From: Vacuolonema iberomarrocanum LEGE 07170
Lineage (GTDB): Bacteria > Cyanobacteriota > Cyanobacteriia > Elainellales > Elainellaceae
Length of the DNA: 64,000 nucleotides
Assembly: GCA_015207365.1 (NCBI GenBank)
Contig: JADEXA010000016.1
Location: forward strand, 48,725-112,724
Reading direction: 5' to 3'
The first letter of the stretch is position 1. Each line of letters starts with the position of its first letter. The position numbers and the translations under genes are program-made. Shown here one piece after another: positions 51,730 to 60,411 of this stretch. A model generated the notes under the pieces. That model saw only the letters and a list, made by a program, of their open reading frames with translations, did not search any database and was not told the origin of the DNA.

Positions 51730-53535
51730 ATGACGAATGCAGCGACGACGGCAACAACAGTGACGACAGCAACAAAGAATTACTGGGCGATCGCTATTGG
51801 GGTTAACCAGTACGAGCATTTTCAGCCATTGCTGTATGCAGAGCGGGATGCTCAGGCAATGCAGAACTTTTGGGTGACCGAAGCTGGCATTCCTGTCGAA
51901 AACTGCTTTATTCTGAGCGATAATTCCCCAGACTTACATTTGCAATCGACGTTCCCAAGTCGCGACAACATCATCGGCCAGGTAACCGATTTGTGTCAGC
52001 AGCATCTCAAGGCTGGCGATGTCTTATGGCTGTTTTTTAGCGGGTATGGAGCACAGGAGCAGGGGCAAGATTTTCTCTTACCCATTGATGCGGATCCGGC
52101 GCAGCTTGCTGATACGGGGATTGCTGTCGAGCAGCTATTCAATATTTTGCAAACGGCTCCTACCGACTCGATTTTTGTATTGCTGGACATGAACCGCAGT
52201 CAGGGTACGTTGGGGGGAGAAGGGGCTGGGCAGCAAACCCTGCAACTGGCCCAGGAAATGCAGCTGCCGGTGGTGGTGTCTTGTCCGCCCAACCAGTTTT
52301 CCCATGAGACGCTGTTGCTGCGTCAGGGCTTGTTTACGACGGCGGTGCTGGAGGGCGTGCGGAGCCATGGTTGTGTCACGCCGGAGCAGTTGGCGCAGTT
52401 TTTGCGCGATCGCCTCCCTAATCTCAGCGAACAGCATTGGCGACCCCGCCAAGACCCGGTGGCGGTGATTCCCGATACCCAGCGGTTCCAGCTTTTTCTG
52501 CCTGGTAAACCTCTCTATCCCAACTATCCGGTTGAGCTGCCTGACCATCCAGATGGCCAGATGAATGGGCAGGGGCTACCCGATGGCGAAGAACCTGGAG
52601 CGATTCAATCGCCCGTGCCTCAACCTCAACCCCTGGTGCCTACATCGGAAGGCGATTCCTCGAACGAACTGTCAGAAGGTGAGGACGATCTCAGTTGGCA
52701 GCGATTCACTCGCTGGGGCGGGGCATTATTGCTAGCCTTACTGGCGTTGGTCGTCATTCGCAATGTGGAAACAGTGTTGAGTCGTCCCACCGAACCCGAT
52801 TCGGCTCCTGGTGACAGCATTGCCCCTGCCCCTATCGGTGGCCCCACCACGGTGCCAACTCCGATGCCAATCCCAACAGAAGCGCAGCCTGGCGAACCGT
52901 TGCCGCCCGATGCGGTGCCGCCTGCGCCGACATCTCCGGAAGAATTGCCTGCGGTAGGGTTTGGGGCTGATGGCACAGCCCAAGCCGCGATGGGTCAAAA
53001 TGAGTCGATGCTCGATCGCAACCGCCGTATTCTCGACCAGGCACGGGCTGCCCTAACACAGTTTCGCGGTGCCTCTCCGAGTAATCAGACCACAGAATTT
53101 TCGGATGCGATCGCCCAGGCGCGCCAGATTCAGCCGGGGGAGCCGCTGTATGAAGAGGCTCAGCAGGACATCGATCGCTGGAGTCAGATGATTTTGGATA
53201 TGGCGATTGGGCGGGCAGCACGGCGCAATATGGGAGACAGTGTGATAGCGGCGCAAAACTATCATGCGGCGATCGCAGCGGCTGGCTTGATTCCGGACGA
53301 TCGTCCCGAAATTTATGATAGGGCTCAGCGTTCGATTGTTGCCTGGAGCCAGGACACGATGCGGTTAGCAAATCTCCACGCCTCTGAGGGAGTACTAGCC
53401 CTTGCCATTGATGTAGCGCAATGGATTCCCCCCAACACCCCTACCTATGCCGAGGCGCAACAGGCGATCGCCCTTTGGCAGAGCCAACTGGCACAGCAAC
53501 AACCCCCGATTTCTTCTGTAGAACCCCTGCCGTAA
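51730..53535 (+). CDS. Caspase-like (peptidase C14) pseudoenzyme with membrane anchor
   Basis: A 601-residue protein. Residues 15-235 are a caspase/orthocaspase p20-like domain: NYWAIAIGVNQYEHFQPLLYAERDA, LWLFFSGYGAQEQGQDFLLPIDADP and IFVLLDMNRSQG. The catalytic His of SGHG is Tyr106 here, and the catalytic Cys of DxC is Asn155 (D-M-N), so it should not cleave peptides. One transmembrane helix follows (GGALLLALLALVVIRNV), then a long Pro-rich linker and a C-terminal helical repeat region with two or three copies of a unit around ARQIQPGEPLYEEAQQDIDRWSQ. GTG at 51709 is an alternative start. The topology suggests a signalling or scaffold protein of the plasma membrane. Confidence 0.88.
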   Translation: MTNAATTATTVTTATKNYWAIAIGVNQYEHFQPLLYAERDAQAMQNFWVTEAGIPVENCFILSDNSPDLHLQSTFPSRDNIIGQVTDLCQQHLKAGDVLWLFFSGYGAQEQGQDFLLPIDADPAQLADTGIAVEQLFNILQTAPTDSIFVLLDMNRSQGTLGGEGAGQQTLQLAQEMQLPVVVSCPPNQFSHETLLLRQGLFTTAVLEGVRSHGCVTPEQLAQFLRDRLPNLSEQHWRPRQDPVAVIPDTQRFQLFLPGKPLYPNYPVELPDHPDGQMNGQGLPDGEEPGAIQSPVPQPQPLVPTSEGDSSNELSEGEDDLSWQRFTRWGGALLLALLALVVIRNVETVLSRPTEPDSAPGDSIAPAPIGGPTTVPTPMPIPTEAQPGEPLPPDAVPPAPTSPEELPAVGFGADGTAQAAMGQNESMLDRNRRILDQARAALTQFRGASPSNQTTEFSDAIAQARQIQPGEPLYEEAQQDIDRWSQMILDMAIGRAARRNMGDSVIAAQNYHAAIAAAGLIPDDRPEIYDRAQRSIVAWSQDTMRLANLHASEGVLALAIDVAQWIPPNTPTYAEAQQAIALWQSQLAQQQPPISSVEPLP

Positions 53536-53544
53536 GCAGCCTGG

Positions 53545-54753
53545 CTAAGAGGTCATTCCCTCGCCCACATCGCCCACGTCGACGGAGGTTTTCTGGTCTT
53601 CAAATTCCAGATCGCCGCTGGCTTGTAGGTTGCGTGGGTCGAGGGCATCGCGCAGTCCATCCCCTAGCAAGTTGAAGGACAGCACCGTTAGCACAATCAG
53701 TAGAGCGGGCGACCACACCAACCAGGGCTGCAGCAACAAAATGGAAGCATTCGTGGCCAGGGACAACATATTGCCCCAAGAGGGATCGGGTTGTTGAATG
53801 CCCAGTCCAATCAAGCTGAGTATGGCTTCTGCCAGGATGAAGCCGGGCACGGCGAGGGTGGCCGAAATGATGATGTAGGTGGCGGTTTGGGGCAGAACAT
53901 GACGCAGGATGATATAGAGCGGTCGCCCCCCCATTGCGCGTGCGGCCTGCACAAAGGCGCGTTCCCGGATGGACAGCACTTCCCCTCGAATGACCCGCGC
54001 AATACCCGCCCAGCCAACAAAAGAAGTAATCAGCACAATCAGCAAGAACCGCTGGGAACTGCTGAAACCAAACGGTAAAACGGCAGCTAGCGCCACCAGC
54101 AGGTAAATGGCAGGAATCGTCATTAGTACTTCAACGATCCGCATCAGCACGGCATCGACGATGCCACCAAAGTAACCCGAAATGCCACCCACCAGCAGCC
54201 CTAGGGGAAAGGAGATGAGGATTCCTACCAGGCCAATGCTGAGGCTGATGCGCCCACCATAGACCAGTCGACTGAACTGATCGCGCCCCTGCTCATCAGT
54301 ACCCAGCAAATTAAACCGGCCCTCGCCAATGGTGCCAAAGAGATGGCGATCGCCTGGAATGCCGGGAAAAACTGGCATTTCTCGAAATTGCGGATTGGTC
54401 AGAGAGAGCCGAGTGGGCAACGGCAGTCGCAGCTGGAGCCAGCGATATTCATACCCCCGCGCAAACAGCCGAATAGGCGATGGTTGGCTAAAGTCGCGCT
54501 CGATTTCTCGTTCCCCTGTTTCCAGGTCGACAGGACCTTGGATTGTCGGATACACATGAGGCCCTATCCATCCCCCTTCCTGGGTTTGCCAAGAAACCTG
54601 TGTGGGTGGCAATAGCGAACCCGCTGGCTGTGTTTCATAGGGATCGTAGGGGGCAACAAATTCGGCTGCGATGATGGTTAGATAAAACACCATCAACACG
54701 ATCGCGCCCATGCGAGCCAGTGGATTTTTCTTTAACTTTTGCCACCATCTCAT
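53545..54753 (-). CDS. Peptide ABC transporter permease (OppC/DppC family)
   Basis: A 402-residue inner-membrane subunit of an oligopeptide-type importer. It starts with a short basic segment and one helix (GAIVLMVFYLTIIAAEFVAPYDPY), then a periplasmic loop of about 130 residues, longer than in most OppC proteins. Five helices follow; the ATPase contact (EAA loop) is visible as AARAMGGRPLYIILRHVLPQ. GTDEQGRDQFSRLVYGGRISL is the OppC signature. No binding protein, second permease or ATPase gene is adjacent, so its partners must be elsewhere. It converges on the caspase-like gene with only nine bases between. Confidence 0.92.
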   Translation of the reverse strand: MRWWQKLKKNPLARMGAIVLMVFYLTIIAAEFVAPYDPYETQPAGSLLPPTQVSWQTQEGGWIGPHVYPTIQGPVDLETGEREIERDFSQPSPIRLFARGYEYRWLQLRLPLPTRLSLTNPQFREMPVFPGIPGDRHLFGTIGEGRFNLLGTDEQGRDQFSRLVYGGRISLSIGLVGILISFPLGLLVGGISGYFGGIVDAVLMRIVEVLMTIPAIYLLVALAAVLPFGFSSSQRFLLIVLITSFVGWAGIARVIRGEVLSIRERAFVQAARAMGGRPLYIILRHVLPQTATYIIISATLAVPGFILAEAILSLIGLGIQQPDPSWGNMLSLATNASILLLQPWLVWSPALLIVLTVLSFNLLGDGLRDALDPRNLQASGDLEFEDQKTSVDVGDVGEGMTS

Positions 54754-54813
54754 GGAGATACCCCCAATTTTTTGTGTTGACCTGGCTTTGATTATGGCGT
54801 TGACAATAGCCGT

Positions 54814-55212
54814 TCATCCAGGATGATCGCATGCTTCGATTTGGCGCATATAACTGAGCAGCCAGTTTGCCATCGTTGCCCGCCGCGTTTTTCGGGGAAC
54901 CAGTTCTCCTACTTTATAGCCTGCAAAGCCAAGTTGTTCCTTGAGGAGCTGCTTGTGCGCTTTGGGAATGGAACGGGTCAACTTGACCGTTGCCGGACGG
55001 CTGTCGATGAAGTCGGGTGGCGTCGGGTAGGCTTCGCGCCACTCTGCGTCGGCGTTGTGGCTGTTCCATTCACCAGTGGCGGCATCGTAGCGATAGCCCA
55101 GGGTATCCCAAACGAGTTGATTGACCGTGGCATCGTCGAGTTCGTCGTTGAGGATGGCCCAAACGGTGTCAACGGATAAGGGAGGACATGTGGAGGCAGG
55201 TTGATCAGACAT
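54814..55212 (-). CDS. DUF1823 family protein
   Basis: A 132-residue soluble protein of the DUF1823 family found in cyanobacteria and plastids. The segments VDTVWAILNDELDDATVNQLVWDTLGYRYD, REAYPTPPDFIDSRPATVKLTRSIP and KEQLGFAGYKVGELVPRKTRRATMANWLLSYM cover the full domain. Its function is unknown. It lies upstream of the ABC permease on the same strand, with 60 bp between, and may share a transcript; no functional link is evident. Confidence 0.9.
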   Translation of the reverse strand: MSDQPASTCPPLSVDTVWAILNDELDDATVNQLVWDTLGYRYDAATGEWNSHNADAEWREAYPTPPDFIDSRPATVKLTRSIPKAHKQLLKEQLGFAGYKVGELVPRKTRRATMANWLLSYMRQIEACDHPG

Positions 55213-55262
55213 AGGTACAAGTGAAATTCAATCCCTGTGTACTCATAAGCTTAATAGGACTT

Positions 55263-55362
55263 ATATCAAATCCGGTTGAAGAACCCAACTATCTTTGTGC
55301 CCGCTGCTTTGCAGCGGCACAAAGATAGTTGGGTTTTACGGCTGTTTAACCGGATTTGATAT
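55263..55362. repeat. Palindromic element family C, copy C3 (complete)
   Basis: Exactly 100 bp with perfect 15-bp terminal inverted repeats, ATATCAAATCCGGTT and its complement. The inner stem at 55282-55335 (AACCCAACTATCTTTGTGCC, tip GCTGC-TTT-GCAGC) has one bulged C. It is the best-preserved family C copy and looks like a small MITE. Confidence 0.9.
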
Positions 55363-55449
55363 TACGCAGAGCTTGCGTAATCCTGGGTGAATGCGTTGAT
55401 GTTGTGGCCGCAACATGGCCACAACATCAACAAACTGCGAAAGCCCTGC
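55361..55449 (+). repeat. Palindromic element family B, copy B4
   Basis: The stem at 55395-55431 reads GTTGATGTTGTGGCC and the exact complement around a seven-base loop. Compared with B1-B3, GGTGTGG has become GTTGTGG on one arm and CCACACC has become CCACAAC on the other, so pairing is kept. It directly follows C3. Confidence 0.85.
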
Positions 55450-55901
55450 TTAAAAGAAAAGTTGGCTGGCAGAGGCTGGATGCGATCGCGAAATGGAGAG
55501 CCCATTCAGTAGCAGACGTTCGATTTTTATCTAGGCGATTAGATCATTTCCCGTCTCAGGAATGAGCAGCGGCAGGGTGAATACCGATGCGGCTGATCGG
55601 ATGGAAGGTAATGGTGGCTGGCAGCGCCTGCAAATGGGGGCGCGATCGCCCATCTGAAATTTTCTGCGCGCGCCGGGTTATTCCTCCGGGTTATTTTTCC
55701 AACGTTGTCAAAAATTAGTCTCGGCATCTGTCACAACTGTCCGGAAGTGAGGCTGAGCCTTAGAAAAACTTTGGTAATAAACGGATATGATTGCTCTTCG
55801 CGCGCTTTTCCAACTGTTTCGTGGCAAATCGCTGCGGGTTGTCCTGGTTTGGGAGCGATCGCCCAATTACCCATTTACTTCGGTCGTGAGGTTCCTGCAT
55901 T

Positions 55902-57026
55902 ATGGTCGCCACTTCATCGACTTTCTATCTGGAAGGTCAAGATAACGCTCGTATTGCTGTTAGTCGTGAACACCTCCACAAATTGTTTACCCAAATTGAG
56001 GCGGAGTTACGCAACAGCGAGATTTATCAGAAGGCGCTACATGCGCTGGGCTCAGCGCCAGAGGATGTGCGTCCGCCCAACCAATCGGTGATTAAAGCAG
56101 TGGGGCGGGAAGCCATCCGCTTAGCGCTCAAAAATTTGATTCAACAGTATCGTGTTGCTCCCAATCCTCCGGCCCCTCCCCCTCCGCCTGTTGTGCCGCC
56201 TGCGCCAACTGCAACGGCTGATTGTCCTGCTGACACCTCAGCATCTGACGCTGCAACAGAACCTGCTGCTTGTGAAAACGCACCTGCGCTAAAGTCTGTC
56301 GCCGTGGAGGCGAGTGCTCCAGTCCTGACCCCTTCTGTCTACGAGGCGAAGGCGGGAACGGTCAGTCGCATCAAAGGCGAAAGCTCAACGTCAGCCATCG
56401 TTCCAACCAAACCCCCAGTAGCGAAGCGTCCGGCCAAGCCAAAATCTCCGGCTGAAGAGAAACGCGCGGCTATACTTGCCAATCTAGGGGAACATTTACA
56501 GCAAGCCCGATTGGCCCAGTCCCTATCGCTACAGTATCTGCATCTCAAAACCTGGATTCCGCTGCACCAACTGCGAGCGCTGGAGACGGGGCAGGTCGAA
56601 GCATTACCCGAAGACATTTATATCGAAGGCTTTGTTCGCCGGATTGCGCCCCTCCTCAAGGTGGCCCATGAGGATCTGCTGGAACCATTGCGATCGCTCC
56701 GACCGACCGCTGCGGTTCCTAATATCAGCAAAAAGCTGGCGGCTATGTCGGCAAAGACCCCGCAAAAAGAAGTATCGCTCAAACCAGCGCACCTCTACCT
56801 GGGCTATGCGGCGCTAATGACGGGAGCTGCCAGCGGTCTGGTTTGGATGACGCAGCAACCCTATGATGAACGCTGGATGCCCACGGTTCCCGACTTGGGT
56901 ATTCGCGACTTTATCAACCCCACCCGCGAGGTTCACATTCCGCCGCCTTACGAAATCAACCGAGGGTCGATCGCCAATCCCGAAACCATGCCCCCCGAAG
57001 GCGCGGCTTGGGAACGGATGGAGTAA
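55902..57026 (+). CDS. RodZ-like helix-turn-helix membrane protein
   Basis: A 374-residue protein. Residues 1-85 form a helical domain (LHKLFTQIEAELRNSEIYQKALHAL ... IRLALKNLIQQY). Residues 88-185 are a Pro/Ala-rich linker. From about 190 comes an Xre/RodZ-type helix-turn-helix: LGEHLQQARLAQSLSLQYLHLKTWIPLHQLRALETG then LPEDIYIEGFVRRIAPLL, the standard RodZ cytoplasmic module. One transmembrane helix (LYLGYAALMTGAASGLVWM) and a short Pro-rich exterior tail follow. RodZ links MreB filaments to cell-wall synthesis; the extra N-terminal domain is not in the classical protein. A shape-related role is plausible, not shown. Confidence 0.75.
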   Translation: MVATSSTFYLEGQDNARIAVSREHLHKLFTQIEAELRNSEIYQKALHALGSAPEDVRPPNQSVIKAVGREAIRLALKNLIQQYRVAPNPPAPPPPPVVPPAPTATADCPADTSASDAATEPAACENAPALKSVAVEASAPVLTPSVYEAKAGTVSRIKGESSTSAIVPTKPPVAKRPAKPKSPAEEKRAAILANLGEHLQQARLAQSLSLQYLHLKTWIPLHQLRALETGQVEALPEDIYIEGFVRRIAPLLKVAHEDLLEPLRSLRPTAAVPNISKKLAAMSAKTPQKEVSLKPAHLYLGYAALMTGAASGLVWMTQQPYDERWMPTVPDLGIRDFINPTREVHIPPPYEINRGSIANPETMPPEGAAWERME

Positions 57027-57045
57027 GCCGCGTCTGAATGACGCT

Positions 57046-59931
57046 CTATTTCGCTTCCATCCAGTTTGGTCCCGCGCCCATCTCGACCTTGAGGGGAACG
57101 CTAAGACTGAGAGCAGATTCCATCGCGTTCTGGATTTCTGGCTTCAGCGTGTCCCATTCATCGGGGGGAACCTCGAACACAAGTTCATCGTGCACCTGGA
57201 GCAGGAGATTGGCCTGGCGCTTTTGTAGGATTTCGTGGAGGCGAATCATCGCCACTTTAATGATGTCGGCGCTGGAGCCCTGGATCGGAGCATTGGCAGC
57301 GGCGCGGAGAAGTTGGGCATCGTACTGATTGCGGGGGCGAACTTTTTTCAGGTCAATGGTCTTTGGATCCTTGCCTCGCTGCTGTTTCAGGCTTTCCGTA
57401 TCAAAGTTGAAGTAGCGGCGACGACCGAGGATGGTTTCGACATAGCCTTGAGCGATCGCCTCTCGCTGCATTTGCTGGAGGTATTCGAACACGTTGGAGT
57501 AGCGATCGTAGAAGCGATCGATAAAGGTTTGAGCTTCCGATCGACTGAATCCAGATTCCCGTGCAAACCGCTGTGCCCCCATGCCGTAGATCACGCCGAA
57601 GTTGATGGTCTTGGCCATCCGCCGCTCGTCAGGAGTGATGTCGTCCTTTTCAAACAGCAGTCGGGCAGTCAAGGCATGGACATCCTCATTATTCTGATAG
57701 GTCTCAATCAAAATCGGTTCCTGGCTGAGGTGAGCCAGAATCCGCAGTTCGATTTGGGAATAGTCGGCGGCCACCAGTAGCCAATCCTCGCGCGGTAAGA
57801 AGGCTTTGCGGATCTGACGGCTAAAGGCGGTGCGGATGGGGATGTTTTGCAAGTTGGGGTCGGAGGAGGAGAGCCGCCCCGTTGCGGTCACCGCCTGGTT
57901 GAAGTCGGTGTGGATCCGGTGGGTGTCCTCACGCACCAGAGCTGGCAGCGCGTCTACGTAGGTGGATTTTAGCTTCGACAGAGTGCGGTGTTCAATGATG
58001 CAGGGAATGACGGGGTGATCATCCTGTAATTTCTCTAGAGTTGAAGCATCGGTGGAGAAGCCTGTGGTTCGCTTCTTAGACTTTTTGGTATCTAGTCCCA
58101 GTTTCTCGAAGAGCAACGTACTCAACTGCTTGGGAGAACCCAGATTGAAGGTTTCCCCAGAAACCTCGTATGCTTTCGCTTCGATGTTCTGCAAATCCGT
58201 TTCCAGTTGCTTGGAAAAGTCGGCCAGGTACTCCTGGTCGATGCGAACGCCAATGTATTCCATGTCAGCTAGTACGGCTTCCAGGGGTATCTCCACCTCT
58301 TGCAGTAGCGTTTGCATTTGAGGGACGGGGGCGAGTTCGGCGCGGAGTTTGGGCACCAATTGGTAGGTGCCGTATACATCCATTCCGCAATATTGGGCGG
58401 CCTCGGCGATCGCCACATCCGCAATGGTTTGATTTTTGGGCACCAGGTCTTCGTAGCTCTGGGCTAGCAACCCCAGGTAGCGCAGGCTGAGGTCACTGAG
58501 GTTGTGCCGTTCTTCGGGGTTGAGGACATAGCTGGCCAGCATGGTGTCGAAGACCACGCCGCGCAGTTCAATGCCCTGACATTTCAGCACCAGACGATCG
58601 TACTTGGCATTTTGGAGCGCTTTGGGATAAGTAGCGTCTTCCAGAATCGGACGCAGTACCTCCAGCACCAGATCGCACTCCAAGTTGGTGCCCTCTTTAT
58701 GGCCGATGGGGATATAGGCCAGATCTGATGTGCTCGTGCCCCAGCAGCAGCCAATACCGACGAGTTGCGCATCCCGTGGCTCTAGGCTGGTGGTTTCCGT
58801 GTCCCAACTGACGGGGGTGCTGGGGTCGGTGTGGTGGGTCAGTCGCTCTAGCAGGGCTTCCAGCTTGTCGGGGGTGTCGATGATCTGCGGTTGCAGGGTA
58901 AGGGTCTGAGTGTTGTCGCTATCTTCGGCGCTGAAAAACCAGAGAGATTCGTCTTCTGGTTCCGGCGTCGGCGTTGTGTCTATGGCTTCATCGGGTTGAC
59001 TGGGAATGCCGCTGAAGCGATCGCGCAATTTCCGCAATTGGCTCAAAAACGAGCGGAATTCCAACTTCTCGAACAGAGGTTTGATTTCCTCTTCGTCAAA
59101 CCCTTTCAGCTTGCAGTGGGTCAAGTCCACATCCATCGGCACGCTTAGATGGATCTGCGCTAGGTATTGCGATCGCAGGGCATCCTCTTTGCCCTTTTCC
59201 AACTTGGTGCGCACCGCTTTTTTATCAACCGCTTCCAAATTGGCGTAGAGATTTTCCAGGGTCTCGAACTGGGTGAGCAGTGCCACCGCTGTTTTATCGC
59301 CCACGCCCTTCACCCCAGGGATGTTGTCGGAGGAATCCCCACACAGGGCTTTGTAGTCCACCACCTGGCGGGGCAGGATGCCCATTTTGTCTTGCACTTC
59401 TTTGACCCCAAATTCGCGGGGTTGGGGGTTGCCTTTCGCGAACACACTGCTGAGGTAGAGGATGGTCGTTTGCCCGTTCTCATCCACCAGTTGAAATAGG
59501 TCGCGATCGCCCGTCAAAATTTTCACCCGATAGCCATCTGCCACGGCCTGCCGCGCCAGGGTGCCAATCACGTCGTCCGCTTCATAGCCTGGAACACTAC
59601 AGGTACAGAGGTTGAGCGATTGCAGCACCTCCTGCAAGTTTTCTAGGTCGGGGAGGAAATCTTCGGGGGCTTCGGGACGTCCCTCTTTGTAGCTGTCGTC
59701 GGCTTCGTGGCGGAAGGTCTTCTCTGCGGGGTCGAAGGCGATCGCCATGTACTGCGGGCTCTCTATCTTCATCATGTCCAGCAGTGCTTTCAAAAAGCCG
59801 TAGGACACGCTGGTCGGAATTCCTGTGGAGGTGCGCAGGCCACCGTCTCTGCCTTTGGCATGGGCAAAGTAGGAGCGAAAGGCGAGGGAATGTCCGTCGA
59901 TGAGGATGAGTAAGGGTGCGGAGGAGGTCAT
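57046..59931 (-). CDS. polA: DNA polymerase I
   Basis: A 961-residue full-length polymerase for repair and Okazaki-fragment processing. The 5' nuclease domain (1-300) has LILIDGHSLAFRSYFA, GDRDLFQLV and GDSSDNIPGVKGVGDKTA. The proofreading domain appears active, with VSWDTETTSLE holding the metal-binding Asp and Glu, and CGMDVYGTYQL the last motif. The polymerase domain has motif A (VAADYSQIELRILAHLS), motif B (RRMAKTINFGVIYGM, with Phe at the sugar-selecting position) and motif C (LQVHDELVFEV). The frame extends to 59994; ATG at 59931 gives the known start MTSSAPLLILIDG. It converges on the RodZ-like gene with 19 bp between. Confidence 0.97.
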   Translation of the reverse strand: MTSSAPLLILIDGHSLAFRSYFAHAKGRDGGLRTSTGIPTSVSYGFLKALLDMMKIESPQYMAIAFDPAEKTFRHEADDSYKEGRPEAPEDFLPDLENLQEVLQSLNLCTCSVPGYEADDVIGTLARQAVADGYRVKILTGDRDLFQLVDENGQTTILYLSSVFAKGNPQPREFGVKEVQDKMGILPRQVVDYKALCGDSSDNIPGVKGVGDKTAVALLTQFETLENLYANLEAVDKKAVRTKLEKGKEDALRSQYLAQIHLSVPMDVDLTHCKLKGFDEEEIKPLFEKLEFRSFLSQLRKLRDRFSGIPSQPDEAIDTTPTPEPEDESLWFFSAEDSDNTQTLTLQPQIIDTPDKLEALLERLTHHTDPSTPVSWDTETTSLEPRDAQLVGIGCCWGTSTSDLAYIPIGHKEGTNLECDLVLEVLRPILEDATYPKALQNAKYDRLVLKCQGIELRGVVFDTMLASYVLNPEERHNLSDLSLRYLGLLAQSYEDLVPKNQTIADVAIAEAAQYCGMDVYGTYQLVPKLRAELAPVPQMQTLLQEVEIPLEAVLADMEYIGVRIDQEYLADFSKQLETDLQNIEAKAYEVSGETFNLGSPKQLSTLLFEKLGLDTKKSKKRTTGFSTDASTLEKLQDDHPVIPCIIEHRTLSKLKSTYVDALPALVREDTHRIHTDFNQAVTATGRLSSSDPNLQNIPIRTAFSRQIRKAFLPREDWLLVAADYSQIELRILAHLSQEPILIETYQNNEDVHALTARLLFEKDDITPDERRMAKTINFGVIYGMGAQRFARESGFSRSEAQTFIDRFYDRYSNVFEYLQQMQREAIAQGYVETILGRRRYFNFDTESLKQQRGKDPKTIDLKKVRPRNQYDAQLLRAAANAPIQGSSADIIKVAMIRLHEILQKRQANLLLQVHDELVFEVPPDEWDTLKPEIQNAMESALSLSVPLKVEMGAGPNWMEAK

Positions 59932-60411
59932 GGGAGTGAGAAACGAGAACGCAGATGGACGTGGATGTTCGGAAAAAGGAACGCAGATGCCCAAAAGAAA
60001 TGAGGACGCAGATGAACGCGGATATTGGAAATTGGGAACGCAAATGTCCGAACGTTACTGAAACATAGATAGACGCAGATATGGGGGATAAGGGTAGAGG
60101 CGACGGTTTTTGGATGGCGTATGTTGTGTAGCTTATCTGAATTTTGAGGTGTTGGTTGGGGGGATGCGATCGCCATCCATTGCTTAGTGGCCGTGCCTGA
60201 TTCTAGAACATTAGTACAAAAGTCTGGTCTAAGCGAACACTGCTCACGGCGTCGTTGATTGCTCTGGGAAATCGGACGTCTTGTAAAACTTATTGTGAAG
60301 TTGGTTACGGTTCGCGATCGCCAAATTCTGCAAAATACGGGGGCAATGCGTTGACGCCGATTGCGAAACGCTTATTGCTGGGCGCAGTTGAGTTGTTATC
60401 TCCTTAAATCT
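59932..60411. other. Divergent intergenic region with degenerate direct repeats
   Basis: 480 bp between polA and the amine oxidase gene. At 59949-60080 the motif ACGCAGATG occurs five times (59949, 59981, 60006, 60038 as ACGCAAATG, 60073 as ACGCAGATA) at 25-35 base intervals, mixed with partial AACGCGGAT copies. No gene is seen. Confidence 0.6.
59949..60081 (+). repeat. Five degenerate ACGCAGATG direct repeats
   Basis: Copies at 59949, 59981, 60006, 60038 and 60073 with spacing 32, 25, 32 and 35. Between them GACGTGGATGTT and AACGCGGATATT resemble each other. It looks like a decayed tandem repeat just upstream of polA. Confidence 0.6.

Larger units (their letters stand above)
55213..55901. 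other. Divergent intergenic region with elements C3 and B4
   Basis: 689 bp. The left half holds C3 (55263-55362) and B4 (55361-55449) in tandem. The rest has no supported gene; frames there lack protein character. Confidence 0.55.

Noticed and set aside
59949..60081. CRISPR array
   Set aside because: The repeat unit is only about nine bases, degenerate and irregularly spaced, and no cas gene is present.
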